The notes beneath the pieces are model-generated. The model did no database searches and was not told the DNA's origin. It saw only the letters and a list, made by a program, of their open reading frames with translations. The position numbers and the translations under genes are program-made. A DNA stretch of 64,000 bases from Saprospiraceae bacterium (GTDB lineage Bacteria; Bacteroidota; Bacteroidia; Chitinophagales; Saprospiraceae), in assembly GCA_028280415.1 (NCBI GenBank), contig JANQLV010000076.1, positions 52,083-116,082 on the forward strand. The letters run 5' to 3'. Positions 17,741-26,993 of this stretch are shown in pieces (the first letter of the stretch is position 1; the number at the start of each line of letters is the position of its first letter).

Positions 17741-17771
17741 ATCATGCCTTTTTATTGAAAAAAGGCATGAT
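17741..17771. terminator. Hairpin between convergent genes
   Basis: ATCATGCCTTTTT and AAAAAGGCATGAT form a 13-bp stem around a short loop. The U-rich part lies inside the stem, so it is not a textbook terminator, but it is placed between the phosphodiesterase stop and the rnr 3' end and probably serves one or both. Confidence 0.55.
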
Positions 17772-17962
17772 GCTATTGCTATACATTTAGATCACTTCTA
17801 ACAGCAAAAACAAAAGCCAAATGCCTCCTGCAAAAACTCCATAATACGCAAACCGATCCAGAAGCTTGACAAACTTACCACACGGGATTAAAAGCTTGGC
17901 ATGGATTTGATTTATCTTCAAAAGCAATTATCCTTTGTTGCTCAAAAATTTTCACAGCAAAC

Positions 17963-20140
17963 TTATTCTTCCTCATCGCGAAACTCAACCAGTTCCATTT
18001 CTATTTGTCGCTTGGCCAAGTCTGTGGAAATGATTCGTACACGTACCCGGTCCCCCATTCTCAACACCTGCCTGGTTCTGGTTCCGACTACTTTCAAACG
18101 GCTATTATCAATCTCGAAAGATTCTTCCATGCGATCAAATCCAATTAGTCCTTCCGCTTTTATTTTCTCCAGTTCTATGAAAATGCCCCGGTCAATAATT
18201 CCGGAAATCACTCCGTCAAACTCTTCACCAATCCGGCCTTCCATAAATTGTACCTGCTTGTACTTCACAGATTCGCGTTCCGCATCCATCGCTTTTCGCT
18301 CCTGCAGAGAAATATGTTTGCATTTTTCTTCCAGCGCATCTTTCCTGACTCGATAATTTTTTTCAAGATTTTGTTCCAGGATTCGATGAGCCAGCACGTC
18401 GGAGTATCTCCGAATCGGAGAAGTAAAATGCGAATAATAGCCAAAGCCCAAACCATAGTGCCCAATATTATTAGTTGTATACTCCGCCTTCGCCATGGTA
18501 CGAATAGCAATGGGTTCGAGCATTCTCAGGGCAGCATCTTTCCGGGCGGCATTTGCCAGTTGATTATAGGCATTAGCTACAGCATCCGGGCTGTTTGCTT
18601 GCAACTCATAGCCCAACTCTTTAGCAAAACGAACCAGATCAGCAACTTTGTCCATATTGGGCAAATCGTGTACCCGGTACACAAAAGGTATCTCCTGACC
18701 ATCTTCTTTACCTTTATCCGCAATAAATGCCGCCACTTCGCGATTAGCTAAAAGCATGAAATCTTCAATAAGTAAATGGGCATCCTTCCGTTCTTTTACA
18801 TAAACATCAACCGGGTTTCCTTCTTCATCCAGTTTGAATTTCACTTCTTCTGCCTCGAAAGCAATAGCCCCATCCTTAAATTTTTGCTGGCGCAATACTT
18901 TGGCTAAACGATTCAGTTCGAGCAGTTCTTTGACAAAATCTCCCTGACTATTCTCCAGCACTTCCTGAGCTTCTTCATAAGTAAAGCGCCGATCCGAATG
19001 GGTCAGGGTTTTTCCAAACCAGCGATTGATAATTTTATCATTCGTATCAAATTCGAAAACCGCTGAAAAAGTACATTTATCTTCATGTGGCCTCAGTGAG
19101 CAAAGACCATTTGAAAGTTTCTCAGGCAGCATGGGTAATACCCGATCAACAAGGTAAACGGAGGTCGACCGCGAATAGGCTTCCTCATCAAGTGCTGTCC
19201 CTGGTTTTACATAATGTGTCACATCTGCAATGTGGACACCTACTTCTTTATGCCCGTTTTCAAGATATTCAATGGAAAGTGCATCATCAAAATCCTTGGC
19301 CGTTTCCGGATCGATCGTAAAGGTGGTGATTTTCCGCATATCCCTGCGGCGGGCAATTTCGGTTTCCGGAATTTCTGTAGACAAAGCCTCCGATTCTTTT
19401 TGTACAGCTTCGGGGAATTCCAGATTGAAGCCATTGGAGATCAGGATGCTTTTCATTTCAATATCATGGCTTCCTACTGCCCCAAGTACAGCGGTAACTT
19501 CAGCAATTGGACTGTAATTCTTTTTGTCATGCCATTTTTTGATTTTCACAATCACTTTTTCGCCATCTTTTGCCCCTTTGGTATCATTGAGATCAACAAA
19601 AATATCAATCGGCATATTCAAGCGATCAGGTATGACAATCGCATACTTTCTGGAGAGTCGCAAAGTACCAATAAAAAACTCCGTAGCCCGTTCCAGGACC
19701 TTAATAACTTCCCCTTCCGGTCTTCGGCCTTTTCGACCAATATAGGCAGATACTTCTACCCGGTCGCCATGCAAAGCACTGTTGATATATTTGGCTGGTA
19801 CATAGATATCCTGATCCAGTTCATCACAAATAATAAACGCGGCTCCGGCCTTGGTCATATCCACACGCCCCTTGTAAACAGATCGATCTTTTTCAAATTT
19901 TTGCGAACGGTCGAGTCGATAGGTTCCTTCCCCAAAGGAAAATAATTTACCATCCTGTTCTAACTTGGAGAGTGCATCCTGAACAGAGTCCCGGTTATTA
20001 GCAATTTTTAATTTCTTAATACACTGTTTCGCATTTAATCTTTTTTTTGGTTGCCTTTTAAAAAGCCTTAATAATTCGTTTTTCAGTTGGTTAGCGCTTA
20101 GCTTTTGTCCTTTCTTCTTCGATTTCTTTTTTCTCGACAT
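17963..20140 (-). CDS. rnr: Ribonuclease R (3'-5' exoribonuclease)
   Basis: 725 residues. A very basic start (SRKKKSKKKGQK) is followed by a winged-helix-like region (about 15-75), cold-shock domains (about 85-235), the RNB catalytic domain (about 260-590) and a C-terminal S1 domain (about 635-715). The RNB active-site aspartates are in TIDPETAKDFDDALS, with VHIADVTHYV and HFTSPIRRYSD also conserved. It degrades structured RNA processively from the 3' end in the cytosol. It is a single gene, 64 bases beyond the next minus-strand gene. Confidence 0.95.
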   Translation of the reverse strand: MSRKKKSKKKGQKLSANQLKNELLRLFKRQPKKRLNAKQCIKKLKIANNRDSVQDALSKLEQDGKLFSFGEGTYRLDRSQKFEKDRSVYKGRVDMTKAGAAFIICDELDQDIYVPAKYINSALHGDRVEVSAYIGRKGRRPEGEVIKVLERATEFFIGTLRLSRKYAIVIPDRLNMPIDIFVDLNDTKGAKDGEKVIVKIKKWHDKKNYSPIAEVTAVLGAVGSHDIEMKSILISNGFNLEFPEAVQKESEALSTEIPETEIARRRDMRKITTFTIDPETAKDFDDALSIEYLENGHKEVGVHIADVTHYVKPGTALDEEAYSRSTSVYLVDRVLPMLPEKLSNGLCSLRPHEDKCTFSAVFEFDTNDKIINRWFGKTLTHSDRRFTYEEAQEVLENSQGDFVKELLELNRLAKVLRQQKFKDGAIAFEAEEVKFKLDEEGNPVDVYVKERKDAHLLIEDFMLLANREVAAFIADKGKEDGQEIPFVYRVHDLPNMDKVADLVRFAKELGYELQANSPDAVANAYNQLANAARKDAALRMLEPIAIRTMAKAEYTTNNIGHYGLGFGYYSHFTSPIRRYSDVLAHRILEQNLEKNYRVRKDALEEKCKHISLQERKAMDAERESVKYKQVQFMEGRIGEEFDGVISGIIDRGIFIELEKIKAEGLIGFDRMEESFEIDNSRLKVVGTRTRQVLRMGDRVRVRIISTDLAKRQIEMELVEFRDEEE

Positions 20141-20204
20141 ATTTAGTTTTGTTTATTTAGCAAATATTAAATCGAATCAAAGGCAGTTCGTATAAGGTAA
20201 GTAT

Positions 20205-20711
20205 CTAATCTGCATCCGATTTAATAATTTCACCAGTAGCTAAGAGTTCTAAATTGAAAGATTTACTAGATGAGGCATCGTAGGAAGTAGCATTTGCAGA
20301 TGTTTTTCCAGTAACCACGTAGATAATCCAATCTTCTTCTATTGTTGCTACTGACTGGACCAACGTATCACCATCCGAATAAGTTCCGGCAATTACTCTC
20401 CGATCAATTAACTCGCCTTTTTTTGAAAAAGTAGCCAGCACATATTGATAGTTTAAAAGTGCTGCCTTCCAATAGATTATAGCAAAAAAACCATGTGTTT
20501 GCGGAATCCGCAAGCAAGCTACAAATTCCGTCAAATCATCTATTTCTTCCGGTTCAATCGGCAATATATATTCGCGTATCAGAGCATCAGAAAGCGGTTC
20601 ATTGGTCTTGCTAAAAGCGGTTGCAGACTCTTCTGTAAGCGTGATTGGAAGGCTTATCTCCGGAAAGATTTCGAGAAAATGGCCAAAATTCAGTTTTTGA
20701 TTACTATTCAT
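20205..20711 (-). CDS. Uncharacterised protein
   Basis: 168 residues with no signal peptide, membrane segment or known motif. The sequence alternates strands and turns (LTEFVACLRIPQTHGFFAIIYW, then LLNYQYVLATFSKKGELID, RRVIAGTYSDGDTLVQSVA), as expected for a small beta-rich cytoplasmic domain. The ATG start is at 20709-20711. It lies directly upstream of rnr on the same strand with a 64-base gap and could be co-transcribed. I do not recognise the family. Confidence 0.7.
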   Translation of the reverse strand: MNSNQKLNFGHFLEIFPEISLPITLTEESATAFSKTNEPLSDALIREYILPIEPEEIDDLTEFVACLRIPQTHGFFAIIYWKAALLNYQYVLATFSKKGELIDRRVIAGTYSDGDTLVQSVATIEEDWIIYVVTGKTSANATSYDASSSKSFNLELLATGEIIKSDAD

Positions 20712-20872
20712 TCATTTTTTCTTCAAAGATAGTCAAGCAAAAGCATAAAATGATTTCGATTCATTTCTCATTTTCAAAAAAGTGTAAAACCTCTTCTGAC
20801 GCCTTTCCCCCTTTTATCATCTTTGAATCCTTTGTTTCCTTTGATGCTTTTATCAGCTTCGGTTTTCATTCA

Positions 20873-20889
20873 TTTAGAATAATTCTAAA
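20873..20889. promoter_or_regulatory. Fur/PerR-like palindrome upstream of sdhCAB
   Basis: TTTAGAAT-A-ATTCTAAA is a perfect palindrome with 8-base arms and one central base. The inner TTAGAATnATTCTAA has the 7-1-7 form of Fur-family (Fur, PerR) operators. It lies 140 bases upstream of the sdhC ATG and 35 bases before a candidate promoter. The rest of the 317-base gap between the uncharacterised gene and sdhC (20712-21028) shows nothing else notable. Confidence 0.5.
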
Positions 20890-20923
20890 TAAAGAAGACG
20901 ATTTTGATGAATTCAAACATTAA

Positions 20924-20954
20924 TTGGGCTTTTGCCTTTTATTAAATAGATTTG
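20924..20954 (+). promoter_or_regulatory. Candidate promoter of the sdhCAB operon
   Basis: TTG at 20924-20926 and TAGATTTG at 20947-20954 match the Bacteroidota -33 (TTG) and -7 (TAnnTTTG) elements with 20 bases between them. The start site would be near 20960, giving a leader of about 70 bases before the ATG at 21029. Confidence 0.45.
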
Positions 20955-21028
20955 TAAGGATTGATTCAAGACTGAAAAATTCGATTTTTGCGCTCAAAAA
21001 GCGTTTTAAAATTATCAAAACGAACAAA

Positions 21029-21736
21029 ATGAGTTGGTTAACCAAGTTTCTAACATCTTCTATAGGGCGAAAACTTATTATGAGCCTTACCGGATTGTTT
21101 CTGGTACTGTTTCTAATTGTCCATTTAGCAGGTAATTTACAATTATTGATCAACGATCAGGGAGCTACTTTCAATGCTTACGCATATACGATGACCCATA
21201 ATCCTTTGATCAAGTTTATAGCTTATGGAAATTATTTCTTCATCCTTTTACATGCGGTGCAAGGGATTTTACTAGCCATTAAAAACAGACAGGCAAAAGG
21301 CTCGAAATACGCTGTAAGTACCAATAAAACAGCAAGCTGGGCTTCTAAAAATATGGCGCTTTTAGGAATCCTGATCTTTGCCTTTTTATGTATTCACATG
21401 GGAGATTTCTGGTTTAAAATGAAATTCACTGATATTCCAATGGTAGCTGTAGAGGGTTTGGACTATAAGGTTGCAAACCTTTATTCAAAAGTAGAAGCTT
21501 CCTTTGCTCAATGGTGGATTGTACTAATCTATCTAATAGGCTTACTGGCTTTGGCTTATCACCTGCAACACGGATTCCAAAGTGCTTTTCAGACACTGGG
21601 ACTCAACCATAAAAAGTATACTCCGCTTATTCATTCGCTGGGTAGAATCTTTTCAATAGTATTACCCCTGGGTTATGCGATCATTCCGATTCTTTATCTG
21701 GGTAATTCGATGGGCTGGTGGACCTGGTTTGGTTAA
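21029..21736 (+). CDS. sdhC: Succinate dehydrogenase cytochrome b subunit (type B)
   Basis: 235 residues from ATG 21029 (MSWLTKFLTSSIGRK). The frame opens further upstream at a TTG, but that extension does not look coding. Five hydrophobic segments each carry or adjoin a histidine (LIVHLAGN, THNPLIKF, LLHAVQG, LCIHMGDFWF, AYHLQHGFQ), the pattern of the single-subunit di-haem cytochrome b of Bacteroidota and epsilonproteobacterial SQR/FRD. It anchors SdhAB and passes electrons to menaquinone. First gene of sdhCAB. Confidence 0.93.
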   Translation: MSWLTKFLTSSIGRKLIMSLTGLFLVLFLIVHLAGNLQLLINDQGATFNAYAYTMTHNPLIKFIAYGNYFFILLHAVQGILLAIKNRQAKGSKYAVSTNKTASWASKNMALLGILIFAFLCIHMGDFWFKMKFTDIPMVAVEGLDYKVANLYSKVEASFAQWWIVLIYLIGLLALAYHLQHGFQSAFQTLGLNHKKYTPLIHSLGRIFSIVLPLGYAIIPILYLGNSMGWWTWFG

Positions 21737-21782
21737 CTAAACATCCCTGGCAGTTTTTAAAATTCATATAAAAAAGAAATTT

Positions 21783-23777
21783 ATGAAACTAGACGCAAAA
21801 ATACCTGCAGGTTCTCTGGCAGAAAAATGGACGAAATATCGTTCTACAATGGACCTGGTGGCCCCTAATAATAAGAGACGTATAGATGTCATTGTGGTTG
21901 GAACAGGATTAGCGGGAGCAGCTGCGGCAGCAACACTCGGAGAATTGGGGTATAATGTCAAAGCATTTACTTTCCATGATAGTCCGCGAAGAGCGCACTC
22001 TATTGCTGCTCAGGGAGGAATCAATGCTGCAAAAAATTATCAAAATGATGGAGACAGTGTATATCGTCTCTTTTACGATACGATCAAAGGAGGAGACTAT
22101 CGCTCTCGTGAAGCCAATGTACACCGACTAGCAGAAGTGAGCCGGGATATTATTGATCAGTGCGTTGCACAGGGGGTTCCCTTTGCACGCGAATACGGAG
22201 GGCTGCTGGCGAACCGTTCCTTTGGAGGGGTACAAGTGAGTCGTACCTTTTATGCCAGAGGGCAAACCGGTCAGCAATTATTACTGGGAGCCTATCAGGC
22301 ACTATCCAGACAAATTTCTACCGGGAGTGTGGAAATGTACAATCGTCACGAGATGCTGGACCTGGTGAAAATTGATGGAAAAGCGCGTGGTATCATAGCC
22401 AGAAACCTTTTGACCGGAAAGGTCGAAAGATTCGCTGCCCATTGTGTAGTATTGGCGACCGGTGGTTATGGAAATGTTTTTTATCTCTCTACAAACGCTA
22501 TGGGATCAAATGTTACTGCAGCGTGGAGAGCTGTACGCCGCGGGGCTTTAATGGCAAATCCTTGTTACACACAAATTCACCCGACCTGTGTTCCGGTTTC
22601 CGGAGAGTATCAATCCAAACTAACCTTAATGTCCGAGTCATTGAGAAATGACGGAAGGGTTTGGGTACCTAAAAAACTGGAAGACGCGGAAGCCATCCGT
22701 CAGGGTAAAAAAACCGGTCTGGATATCCCGGAGGAAGATCGTGATTATTATTTAGAAAGAAGATATCCCGCATTTGGTAACCTCGTGCCGAGAGATGTAG
22801 CTTCAAGAGCCGCAAAAGTAGCCTGTGATGAAGGAAATGGTGTAGCGCCTACCGGTCTGGCAGTATTTTTGGATTTTGCTTCTGCAATTCAACGCTATGG
22901 TAAGTCCAGAGCGCATTCAGCAGGTATGCACAATCCAAATAAAGAAACAATTACCAAATTAGGGAAAGAAGTGATTAAGGAGAAATACGGAAACCTCTTC
23001 CAGATGTACGAAAAGATTTCCGGAGAGAATCCCTATGAATATCCGATGAAAATCTACCCTGCTGTGCATTATACGATGGGTGGTTTATGGGTAGATTACA
23101 ACCTTGAAACCAACGTTCCCGGACTCTTCGCACTGGGAGAAGCAAACTTCTCGGATCACGGTGCAAACCGTTTGGGGGCATCAGCTTTAATGCAGGGACT
23201 GGCTGATGGATATTTTGTCATTCCTTACACTATCGGACAATTTTTATCCAAAGAGATCCGAACCCCTAAAATCGAAACTTCGGCGCCTGAATTTGCCGAA
23301 GCAGAAAAGGCCATTGAAACTCAACTGCAAAAGTTAATTGACATTAAAGGGAATCAATCCGTCGAAAGTTTCCACAGAAGATTAGGTAAAATCATGTGGG
23401 AATATTGCGGAATGTCCCGAAATGCAGAAGGTCTTAAAAAAGCACGTACAATGATTCGCGAATTGCGCGATGAGTTTTGGAAAGATGTTTTTGTTCCGGG
23501 AACAGTTGATGAATTTAATCCTGAACTAGAAAAAGCAGGCCGGGTTGCAGATTTTATGGAACTGGGTGAAGTTATGATTTTAGACGCATTAGATCGAAAT
23601 GAATCCTGTGGCGGGCACTTTCGGGAAGAGCATAAGACAGCAGAAGGAGAAGCACTTCGAAGAGATGAAGAGTACGCTTATGTAGCGGCCTGGGAATGGG
23701 ATGAAAAGGAACCAAAGATGTATAAAGAAGAGCTTTCTTTTGACAATGTAGAATTAAAAACCAGATCATACAAATAA
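21783..23777 (+). CDS. sdhA: Succinate dehydrogenase flavoprotein subunit
   Basis: 664 residues. The FAD-binding Rossmann motif is [20 protein letters not shown] (about residues 39-58). The FAD-linking His lies in [14 protein letters not shown], and substrate-site residues in HPTCVP and [11 protein letters not shown] are present. It oxidises succinate to fumarate in the TCA cycle; the same family can run as fumarate reductase. The length and the C-terminal SCGGHFREE match Bacteroidota SdhA. 46 bases separate it from sdhC. Confidence 0.96.
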   Translation: MKLDAKIPAGSLAEKWTKYRSTMDLVAPNNKRRIDVIVVGTGLAGAAAAATLGELGYNVKAFTFHDSPRRAHSIAAQGGINAAKNYQNDGDSVYRLFYDTIKGGDYRSREANVHRLAEVSRDIIDQCVAQGVPFAREYGGLLANRSFGGVQVSRTFYARGQTGQQLLLGAYQALSRQISTGSVEMYNRHEMLDLVKIDGKARGIIARNLLTGKVERFAAHCVVLATGGYGNVFYLSTNAMGSNVTAAWRAVRRGALMANPCYTQIHPTCVPVSGEYQSKLTLMSESLRNDGRVWVPKKLEDAEAIRQGKKTGLDIPEEDRDYYLERRYPAFGNLVPRDVASRAAKVACDEGNGVAPTGLAVFLDFASAIQRYGKSRAHSAGMHNPNKETITKLGKEVIKEKYGNLFQMYEKISGENPYEYPMKIYPAVHYTMGGLWVDYNLETNVPGLFALGEANFSDHGANRLGASALMQGLADGYFVIPYTIGQFLSKEIRTPKIETSAPEFAEAEKAIETQLQKLIDIKGNQSVESFHRRLGKIMWEYCGMSRNAEGLKKARTMIRELRDEFWKDVFVPGTVDEFNPELEKAGRVADFMELGEVMILDALDRNESCGGHFREEHKTAEGEALRRDEEYAYVAAWEWDEKEPKMYKEELSFDNVELKTRSYK

Positions 23778-23824
23778 TCCAGGTTGAGCTTCAACTTGCA
23801 AATCAATAAAAATACTCTAGCAAT

Positions 23825-24577
23825 ATGAAATTAACATTAAAAGTCTGGAGACAGGATAATACACAAGATAAAGGCCGTTTTGAAACACATCAGGTCGTAG
23901 CGAATGAGCATATGTCATTCCTTGAAATGATGGATGTATTGAACGAATCGCTTATCGCTGAAAAAAAAGTACCCGTAGCTTTCGAGCACGATTGCCGGGA
24001 AGGTATTTGTGGTACTTGCAATATGGTTATCAATGGTCGTCCGCATGGTCCGCAAAAAGGTACAACAGTTTGCCAATTACATATGCGTGCTTTCAAAGAT
24101 GGCGACACTATTGTCATTGAACCCTGGCGAGCAACTGCATTCCCGGTAATTAAAGACCTCGTTGTCGACCGAAGTGCTTTCGACCGAATCATTGAGGCCG
24201 GTGGTTATATCTCCGTTAACACTGGTCAGGCACAGGATGCTAATGCTATTCCAATTGAAAAAGACCTGTCTTCTCAGGCTTTCGATGCAGCTACCTGTAT
24301 TGGTTGTGGTGCCTGTGTAGCAGCTTGCCCCAATGGTTCCGCTATGCTTTTTACCTCGGCAAAGGTAGCTCATCTGGGCTTGCTACCACAAGGAAAGGTG
24401 GAATCTTCCAAAAGGGTACAAAGCATGGTTAGTCAAATGGACGAGGAAGGTTTTGGACTATGTTCAAATACCGGAGCCTGTGAAGCAGAGTGTCCGAAAG
24501 AGATTTCAATTGTTAATATTGCCATGCTCAATCGGGAATATATGTCTTCCGTTTTGGGCTCAAAAGTTACTGTATAA
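23825..24577 (+). CDS. sdhB: Succinate dehydrogenase iron-sulfur subunit
   Basis: 250 residues. The N-terminal ferredoxin domain holds the [2Fe-2S] ligands ([11 protein letters not shown], later VCQLHM). The C-terminal domain has [14 protein letters not shown] and [15 protein letters not shown] for the [4Fe-4S] and [3Fe-4S] clusters. It links SdhA flavin to the cytochrome b haems. Last gene of sdhCAB, followed by a strong terminator. Confidence 0.96.
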   Translation: MKLTLKVWRQDNTQDKGRFETHQVVANEHMSFLEMMDVLNESLIAEKKVPVAFEHDCREGICGTCNMVINGRPHGPQKGTTVCQLHMRAFKDGDTIVIEPWRATAFPVIKDLVVDRSAFDRIIEAGGYISVNTGQAQDANAIPIEKDLSSQAFDAATCIGCGACVAACPNGSAMLFTSAKVAHLGLLPQGKVESSKRVQSMVSQMDEEGFGLCSNTGACEAECPKEISIVNIAMLNREYMSSVLGSKVTV

Positions 24578-24646
24578 AACGAAGAAATCATACAGGATAC
24601 TCCGGAATAAAGTTTCCCGCTTTATCCCAGAGTTAAGATTGAATTT

Positions 24647-24677
24647 GGCGCGGAGCTCTAGCTCTGCGCCTTTTTTG
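24647..24677 (+). terminator. Terminator of sdhCAB
   Basis: A GC-rich inverted repeat (GGCGCGGAGCT / AGCTCTGCGCC, one G-T mismatch position) followed directly by TTTTTT, 70 bases after the sdhB stop. Confidence 0.85.
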
Positions 24678-24830
24678 TATTAAAATTTATTCCCAGATAG
24701 TCCGATTGCCTTTTCTCAGAAGAACAGCATAGTTGATATTCAGATAAAATGGTATTTTCATTAAAAAAATAGTTAAACATCTATTCTGCTGGAAAAGCAT
24801 TGAATAAGAAGATAATTAAAACTCACCATT

Positions 24831-26126
24831 ATGAAATATTTCCTATTAATCGCATTCTTTATCTGCTGTTTCATCCAATCTTTCTCACAAAACAAAAACA
24901 GCCTTAATCAGTTAATTGAGCAAATAGAATCGAAAGTCATCGAATGGCGCCGGGATTTTCATCAAAATCCGGAACTATCTAATCGTGAGTTTAAAACTGC
25001 AGAAAAAATTGCTGCACATCTTCGATCCCTGGGCATTGAAGTAACTACCAATATTGCACACACTGGGGTAAAAGGTATCTTAAAAGGTGGAAAACCAGGG
25101 CCGATAGTGGGACTCAGAGCGGATATGGATGCATTGCCGGTAACTGAAAGAGTTGAAATTCCTTTTGCCTCAAAAACAAAATCAACTTATCTCGGAGAAG
25201 ATGTAGGTGTGATGCATGCCTGTGGCCACGATACCCATATGGCAATACTAATGGGCGTAGCAGAAGTTTTGTCAAAAGTAAAAGACGATCTTAAAGGAAC
25301 AATTGTGTTTATTTTTCAACCCGCCGAGGAAGGCGCTCCTCCGGGTGAAGAAGGTGGTGCAAAGCTAATGGTCAAAGAGGGGATCATGAATAATCCTAAA
25401 ATCGATGTCGTTTTCGGTTTACATATTAGTTCAGGTCTGGAAGTCGGTAAGATCCTTTACAAACCGGGGGGGACTATGGCCGCGGCTGATCGCTTTACAA
25501 TCAAAGTAAAAGGAAAGCAGACCCACGGTTCCCGGCCCTGGTCCGGAATCGATCCCATCACTGTGTCCGCTCAGATTATTCTTGGTCTGCAAACTATTAT
25601 CAGTCGCCAAACAGAACTCACTAATGAAGCAGCAGTAATTACGGTAGGGAAAATCAGTGGCGGTGTACGCAATAATATTATTCCGGAGGAATGCGAGATG
25701 ATCGGAACGATCCGCACCCTTGATATCCGGATGCAAAAGGACATTCACGAAAAGATCATAAGAACCGCCACGAATATTGCAGAAGCCAGTGGTGCTAGCG
25801 CCGAAGTAGATATACAAATTGGTTATCCAGTTACTTATAATGATCCGGAGCTGACCAGAAAAATGATTCCAACACTTTTTGCTACTGCCGGAGAAGACAA
25901 TGTACGCGTATCAAAAGCGATCACCGGTGCCGAAGATTTTTCCTATTACGCAATGGAGGTTCCCGGTTTATTTTTCTTCCTGGGAGGAAAGCCTAAAGAT
26001 GTTTCTGCCCTGGATGCCGCACCCCATCATACTCCGGATTTTTATATCGATGAAAGCGGTTTGTTATTAGGTGTTAAATCCCTGACGAACCTCGCGCTGG
26101 ATTATATGGAGCAACACAGTGAGTAA
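24831..26126 (+). CDS. Exported M20 family amidohydrolase/peptidase
   Basis: 431 residues. Signal peptide residues 1-20 (ends SFSQ). The metal-binding motif HACGHDTHMA is at 129-138, the catalytic Glu pair in QPAEEG at 166-167, and a late HHTPDF provides another ligand. This is the IAA-amino acid hydrolase/hippurate hydrolase branch (M20D), which cleaves N-acyl or N-acetyl amino acids and dipeptides with two metal ions. The signal peptide places it in the periplasm or outside, suggesting nutrient scavenging (inference). A single gene with no close partners. Confidence 0.9.
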   Translation: MKYFLLIAFFICCFIQSFSQNKNSLNQLIEQIESKVIEWRRDFHQNPELSNREFKTAEKIAAHLRSLGIEVTTNIAHTGVKGILKGGKPGPIVGLRADMDALPVTERVEIPFASKTKSTYLGEDVGVMHACGHDTHMAILMGVAEVLSKVKDDLKGTIVFIFQPAEEGAPPGEEGGAKLMVKEGIMNNPKIDVVFGLHISSGLEVGKILYKPGGTMAAADRFTIKVKGKQTHGSRPWSGIDPITVSAQIILGLQTIISRQTELTNEAAVITVGKISGGVRNNIIPEECEMIGTIRTLDIRMQKDIHEKIIRTATNIAEASGASAEVDIQIGYPVTYNDPELTRKMIPTLFATAGEDNVRVSKAITGAEDFSYYAMEVPGLFFFLGGKPKDVSALDAAPHHTPDFYIDESGLLLGVKSLTNLALDYMEQHSE

Positions 26127-26138
26127 TGGGAACCATCT

Positions 26139-26250
26139 CGAATTTTGCCTGTAATCCACCGTGAAATTGAATATTGTATCCTTATTTTATTGCTTCTTTG
26201 AGTAGGTTTTAGGCATCAGGTATGGAAGCTTGGGTGATCCCTGAAAGCCT
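26139..26250. repeat. Dispersed intergenic repeat, copy B
   Basis: Begins 13 bases after the amidohydrolase stop. It matches copy A at 13791-13895 in order and orientation, with scattered substitutions and small indels. The rest of the gap up to 26477 holds no gene: a 68-codon plus-strand frame at 26222 overlaps the repeat and is not protein-like. Confidence 0.65.
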
Positions 26251-26477
26251 GAGAACCGATACCAAAAGCTTATTTGTATTGCTAACCGACTTGGGGACAA
26301 AAACAATCGAACATTTAGATATTTACAAGGAAGTTATTCGCCTTTCGCCGAATTTTCGAAATTCGAGAATCGATAGACCATTCTTGTCGCTAAATCTCTA
26401 TGTTTTTACACCTATTTCATGGAGCTAAAGCCTTTAATATGCTATCCCCCTAAAATCCGGAGCAAATTATGTTAATT

Positions 26478-26954
26478 TTAAAAATCATCTACCACCATCG
26501 TATCCGAAAGGCTATCGTGCCACATGAGATTATCATCTCTAAAGAAGATAGAAAAAGCATCAAAGGGAATTATCCGGGCACAAGATCGCCCCAAACAACG
26601 TAAGAAAGTCAACTCTCCCCCGTTTCTGCGTACTACTCTGGTTTTGGTAACAAATTTCCCAATCGATTTTCCTTTGAAGTAGTATTCGGTAAGCGTATAG
26701 TAAAGAATAAAAACGAAAACACCGAGTAGATTATAATACAATTCTTGTAAAACGGCATCTCTTTCCGAATAATAAAAACTGTTTTGAGTTTGCATTAGTC
26801 CGACGACCAAGCCGGTGACAAAGCCCAGGGCCAGGGTAAGGATATAATCAATTATGTGATTAACGAAGCGCTTTCCCCGATCGGGAATAGAGTAAGGCTG
26901 TTCGGAATTTTCATCTACAATATAATCGTCCAGCAGATCTTGATTTTCTTCCAT
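26478..26954 (-). CDS. RDD family membrane protein
   Basis: 158 residues. An acidic N-terminus (MEENQDLLDDYIVDENSEQ) is followed by the RDD core: the Arg near the first helix (GKRFVNHIIDYI, with Asp in the helix), two hydrophobic helices (about 34-52 and 72-90), then KGKSIGKFVTKTRVVRRNG. The C-terminus has the third region and WHDSLSDTMVV. RDD proteins are small inner-membrane proteins of mostly unknown role; some act in ion exchange. It lies 39 bases downstream of the helical-protein gene, on the same strand. Confidence 0.88.
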   Translation of the reverse strand: MEENQDLLDDYIVDENSEQPYSIPDRGKRFVNHIIDYILTLALGFVTGLVVGLMQTQNSFYYSERDAVLQELYYNLLGVFVFILYYTLTEYYFKGKSIGKFVTKTRVVRRNGGELTFLRCLGRSCARIIPFDAFSIFFRDDNLMWHDSLSDTMVVDDF

Positions 26955-26993
26955 TCTTAAGTTTTTTGCAACTAATTTTTCTAAAAAATTTCA

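Noticed and set aside
19214..19945. A 243-codon open frame on the plus strand inside rnr
   Set aside because: It is antisense to the RNB and cold-shock coding region of a complete, well-conserved ribonuclease R and its translation has no family-like features.
20924..21028. Extension of sdhC by 35 residues from a TTG
   Set aside because: The extra residues are unlike any cytochrome b N-terminus and overlap the candidate promoter.
26222..26428. A 68-codon frame after the amidohydrolase gene
   Set aside because: Starts inside the dispersed repeat, and copy A of the repeat does not keep the frame.
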